Shown: positions 5,812 to 7,807 of the stretch, one piece after another
How positions within the stretch are numbered: the first letter of the stretch is position 1
How the letters are laid out: each line of letters begins with the position of its first letter
DNA from: Pseudomonadota bacterium
GTDB taxonomy: Bacteria > Pseudomonadota > Gammaproteobacteria > Burkholderiales > SG8-39
Direction of reading: 5' to 3'
DNA: 7,807 bases
Assembly: GCA_021825225.1 (NCBI GenBank)
Contig: JAKAIH010000114.1
Span: 1 to 7,807, forward strand
Program-made: the position numbers and the translations under genes
The notes under the pieces: generated by a model
What the model was told of the DNA's origin: nothing
Seen by the model: only the letters and a program-made list of their open reading frames with translations
Database searches by the model: none

Positions 5812-5823
5812 TTATCTTCGGGC

Positions 5824-7419
5824 ATGCCGCAGATCACGCGCTATTCCGAAGCGGAGCACCCGCCCGAAACCCTGCAGCAGCAGGAAACGCTGCTGGTGCG
5901 CGAATGCATCCGCCTCATGGGCCGCAGCCTGGAGCCCGACCGGGTGATCCGCGAAACGCTGCACCTGTTGTCCGAGCTGCTCGGACTGAATCGCGGCCGC
6001 GTGGTCCTGCCCCAGCCCGAGGGCGGCGAGCTGGCGATCCGCCACGCCTATGGCCTCACGCGCGGCGAAATCGCGCGCGGCCGCTATGCGCTGGGCGAGG
6101 GTATCACCGGCCGCGTGATGCGCACCGGCGAAACCCTGATCGTGCAGGACATCGACCGCGAGCCCGGCTATCTCGCGCGCGCCGTGCGCCGCGCCAGCCT
6201 GCCGCAGGAAACGGTGTCCTTCATCGCGCTGCCATTGGAGATAGATGGCCGCGTCGCCGGGGTGCTCGGCGTGCACCGCCTGCGCCGGCGCCGCCGCGCG
6301 CTCGCCGCCGACATGGCGATCCTGCGCACGGTGGCGACGCTGATCGGCCAGGTGCTGCGGGTCAATCGCCTGGTGGCCGAACGCACCGCGCGGCTCGAGG
6401 ACGAAAACCGGCGCCTGCGCCAGGCGCTGGCGCAGAGCCAGAGCACTCCGGCCATGCATGGCATCGTCGGCCGCTCGCCGCTGCTCGCGCGCGCGCTGCG
6501 CCAGCTGGAACAGGTCGCGCGGAGCGATGCGAGCGTATTGCTGCTGGGCGAATCGGGCACCGGCAAGGAGCTGTTCGCGCAGGCGCTGCACCGGATGAGT
6601 GCGCGTGCGGCCTTGCCGTTCATCAAGGTCAATTGCGCGGCGATTCCCGATACCCTGTTCGAGGCCGAACTGTTCGGCCACGAGAAAGGCGCATTCACGG
6701 GCGCCGCGCAGGCGCGGCCGGGCCGCTTCGAGATGGCCGACGGCGGCACGTTGTTTCTCGACGAGATCGGTGATCTGCCGCTCGCGCTGCAAGTCAAGCT
6801 GCTGCGCGTGCTGCAGGAGCATGTGATCGAGCGCATCGGTGGACGCAAGGAGATCGCGGTCAACGTGCGCATCGTCGCCGCCACCCATCGCGAGCTGCAG
6901 CGGCTCGTGGCCGAGGGGCGCTTTCGCGCCGACCTGTTCTACCGCCTCAACGTGATCCCTATTTCGCTGCCGGCGCTGCGCGAGCGCGCCGAGGACATCA
7001 AGCATCTGGCCCTGCATTTCCTCGAGCAGATCAATCTCGCGCATGGGCGCAGGGTCGCGCTGGCGCCGGCGGCGATGGCGAGCCTGGTCGCCTATCCCTG
7101 GCCGGGCAACATCCGCCAACTCTACAACGTGCTCGAGCGCGTGGTGCTGCTCGCCGAGGGCGAACGCATAGACGACGCAGCAGTGGAATACGCGCTCGTG
7201 ACCGAAGCGCAGGGCCAGCCGGTCGATGTGCTGCGGCCGCAACGGGCCGCGGCGCACTCCTCCAGAGTGCGCGCATGGCGGCCGGTCGCGGGCGAAGACG
7301 CGGACGCAATCGCCACTGCGCTCAAAGCCGCGCGCGGCAACAAGTCGCGTGCGGCGCAGGCGCTGGGACTCACCCTGCGCCAGCTCAATTACCGCATCGC
7401 CAAACTCGGCGTGGATTGA
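5824..7419 (+). CDS. Sigma-54-dependent transcriptional activator, NifA-like (GAF, AAA+, Fis-type HTH)
   Basis: 531 residues. A GAF sensory domain spans about residues 20-185, followed by a coiled linker (186-205) and a central AAA+ domain from about 212 to 445. Its motifs are all intact: Walker A GESGTGKE (242-249), the sigma-54-contacting GAFTGA loop (289-294), Walker B GGTLFLDE (307-314), and [14 protein letters not shown] (367-380). The block [14 protein letters not shown] (426-439) keeps the sensor II arginine, but it has Gln and Tyr where WPGNVRELEN is usual. A Fis-type HTH ends the protein (about 492-531: [20 protein letters not shown]). Layout and HTH ending resemble NifA. Only two cysteines exist (28 and 271), so the linker cysteine motif of oxygen-sensitive NifA is absent. 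No nif, nor or other target genes are in the window, so the regulon is unknown. The start at 5824 lacks a good Shine-Dalgarno; Met32 is a later in-frame option. Confidence 0.9.
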   Translation: MPQITRYSEAEHPPETLQQQETLLVRECIRLMGRSLEPDRVIRETLHLLSELLGLNRGRVVLPQPEGGELAIRHAYGLTRGEIARGRYALGEGITGRVMRTGETLIVQDIDREPGYLARAVRRASLPQETVSFIALPLEIDGRVAGVLGVHRLRRRRRALAADMAILRTVATLIGQVLRVNRLVAERTARLEDENRRLRQALAQSQSTPAMHGIVGRSPLLARALRQLEQVARSDASVLLLGESGTGKELFAQALHRMSARAALPFIKVNCAAIPDTLFEAELFGHEKGAFTGAAQARPGRFEMADGGTLFLDEIGDLPLALQVKLLRVLQEHVIERIGGRKEIAVNVRIVAATHRELQRLVAEGRFRADLFYRLNVIPISLPALRERAEDIKHLALHFLEQINLAHGRRVALAPAAMASLVAYPWPGNIRQLYNVLERVVLLAEGERIDDAAVEYALVTEAQGQPVDVLRPQRAAAHSSRVRAWRPVAGEDADAIATALKAARGNKSRAAQALGLTLRQLNYRIAKLGVD

Positions 7420-7443
7420 CCGACCGTTGATTGCCCCGACGGC

Positions 7444-7807
7444 TTAGTCGGCCAGGCTGATCGAAAACGGAATCGGATTGCGCATGGTATTGGCCACGGG
7501 CGAAAAGTAATTGGCGTGCCTGACGATGTCGTCGAGCTCGGCGCGCGTGGCCTCGCCTTCGATCAGCACCTTGACGCGGATTTCCTGAAAGCCCATTTGC
7601 GCGGGCTTCATCTCCGCGCCGCCGGCGCCCCAGGCGGCGGGGTTGCCGATGTCGCCTTCGAGGAAGATCTCCAGCTTCGACAGCCTGACTTGCCGGTGCG
7701 TGGCGACCGCCGTGATGCCGACGCCGAGGCAGCCGCCCAGCGCGGACAGCACGATCTCGCCGGGAGCGGGCGCGGTGTTCTCGCCGAACAGGTGCAGCGG
7801 CTCGTCC
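7444..7807 (-). CDS. OsmC family protein, 5' end outside the window
   Basis: Minus strand, stop TAA at 7444-7446; 120 residues are visible and the N-terminus lies beyond the right edge. The peptide starts DEPLHLFGENTAPAPGE and continues LSALGGCLGVGITAVA, which is the OsmC helix with the reactive cysteine (codon 7729-7731). After the EIRVKVLIEGEA strand, the second active-site position reads YFSPVANTM: serine (codon 7501-7503) stands where OsmC/Ohr peroxidases have Cys in a CPV-type motif. With one cysteine lost the standard two-cysteine hydroperoxide reduction is unlikely; many OsmC-like proteins share this and have unknown roles. The gene converges with the activator, their stops 24 bases apart. 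Confidence 0.88.
   Translation of the reverse strand, partial: DEPLHLFGENTAPAPGEIVLSALGGCLGVGITAVATHRQVRLSKLEIFLEGDIGNPAAWGAGGAEMKPAQMGFQEIRVKVLIEGEATRAELDDIVRHANYFSPVANTMRNPIPFSISLAD

Noticed and set aside
5812..7257. Long minus-strand open frame opposite the sigma-54 activator
   Set aside because: It mirrors a gene with full domain evidence on the other strand; its translation is His/Ala/Arg-rich low-complexity sequence typical of an antisense frame in GC-rich DNA.
7436..7451. CCGAC/GTCGG hairpin between the activator and the OsmC gene as a bidirectional terminator
   Set aside because: Only a 5-bp stem, partly within OsmC codons, with no T-run on either side.

Overview
The window is GC-rich and densely coded, from a Gram-negative proteobacterium. 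A betaproteobacterium is my best guess: it carries a PilE-like type IV pilin, a LemA protein, a bactofilin and a sigma-54 activator of the NifA/NorR kind. No rRNA, tRNA, CRISPR array, transposase or phage gene is visible. This is an inference from gene content; no single marker fixes the taxon.

Left part (1-2845). The window opens on the last 29 codons of a universal stress protein. Next comes a non-coding stretch holding a broken response-regulator receiver fragment on the minus strand. A complete NAD(P)-dependent beta-hydroxyacid dehydrogenase of the 3-hydroxyisobutyrate/tartronate-semialdehyde reductase family follows on the plus strand. Facing it is a minus-strand pair, lemA followed by a membrane protein with a GIDE domain that carries a textbook EF-hand calcium loop.

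Middle part (2846-5190). Divergent from lemA is a small YkgJ-type cysteine-cluster protein. A minus-strand type IV pilin has its own plausible sigma-70 promoter. Further on is a minus-strand stand-alone receiver protein. It has lost its phosphoacceptor Asp (now Glu) and one acidic-pocket residue, and it stops just where a LuxR-type HTH would start. Two gaps, 3936-4213 and 4700-5190, hold no convincing gene.

Right part (5191-7807). A bactofilin is followed 57 bases later by a sigma-54-dependent activator (GAF, AAA+, Fis-type HTH). A very good sigma-54 promoter match ends only 12 bases before the activator's start codon. The window ends in a 5'-truncated OsmC-family protein on the opposite strand.

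Most genes look like independent transcription units rather than one pathway. The only tight functional pair is lemA with the GIDE/EF-hand protein. Bactofilin and activator are adjacent on the same strand and may be co-transcribed in part. I see no clear new defence or mobile system. The most unusual items are the EF-hand inside a bacterial GIDE protein, the Asp-to-Glu receiver, and the sigma-54 motif abutting a sigma-54 activator.
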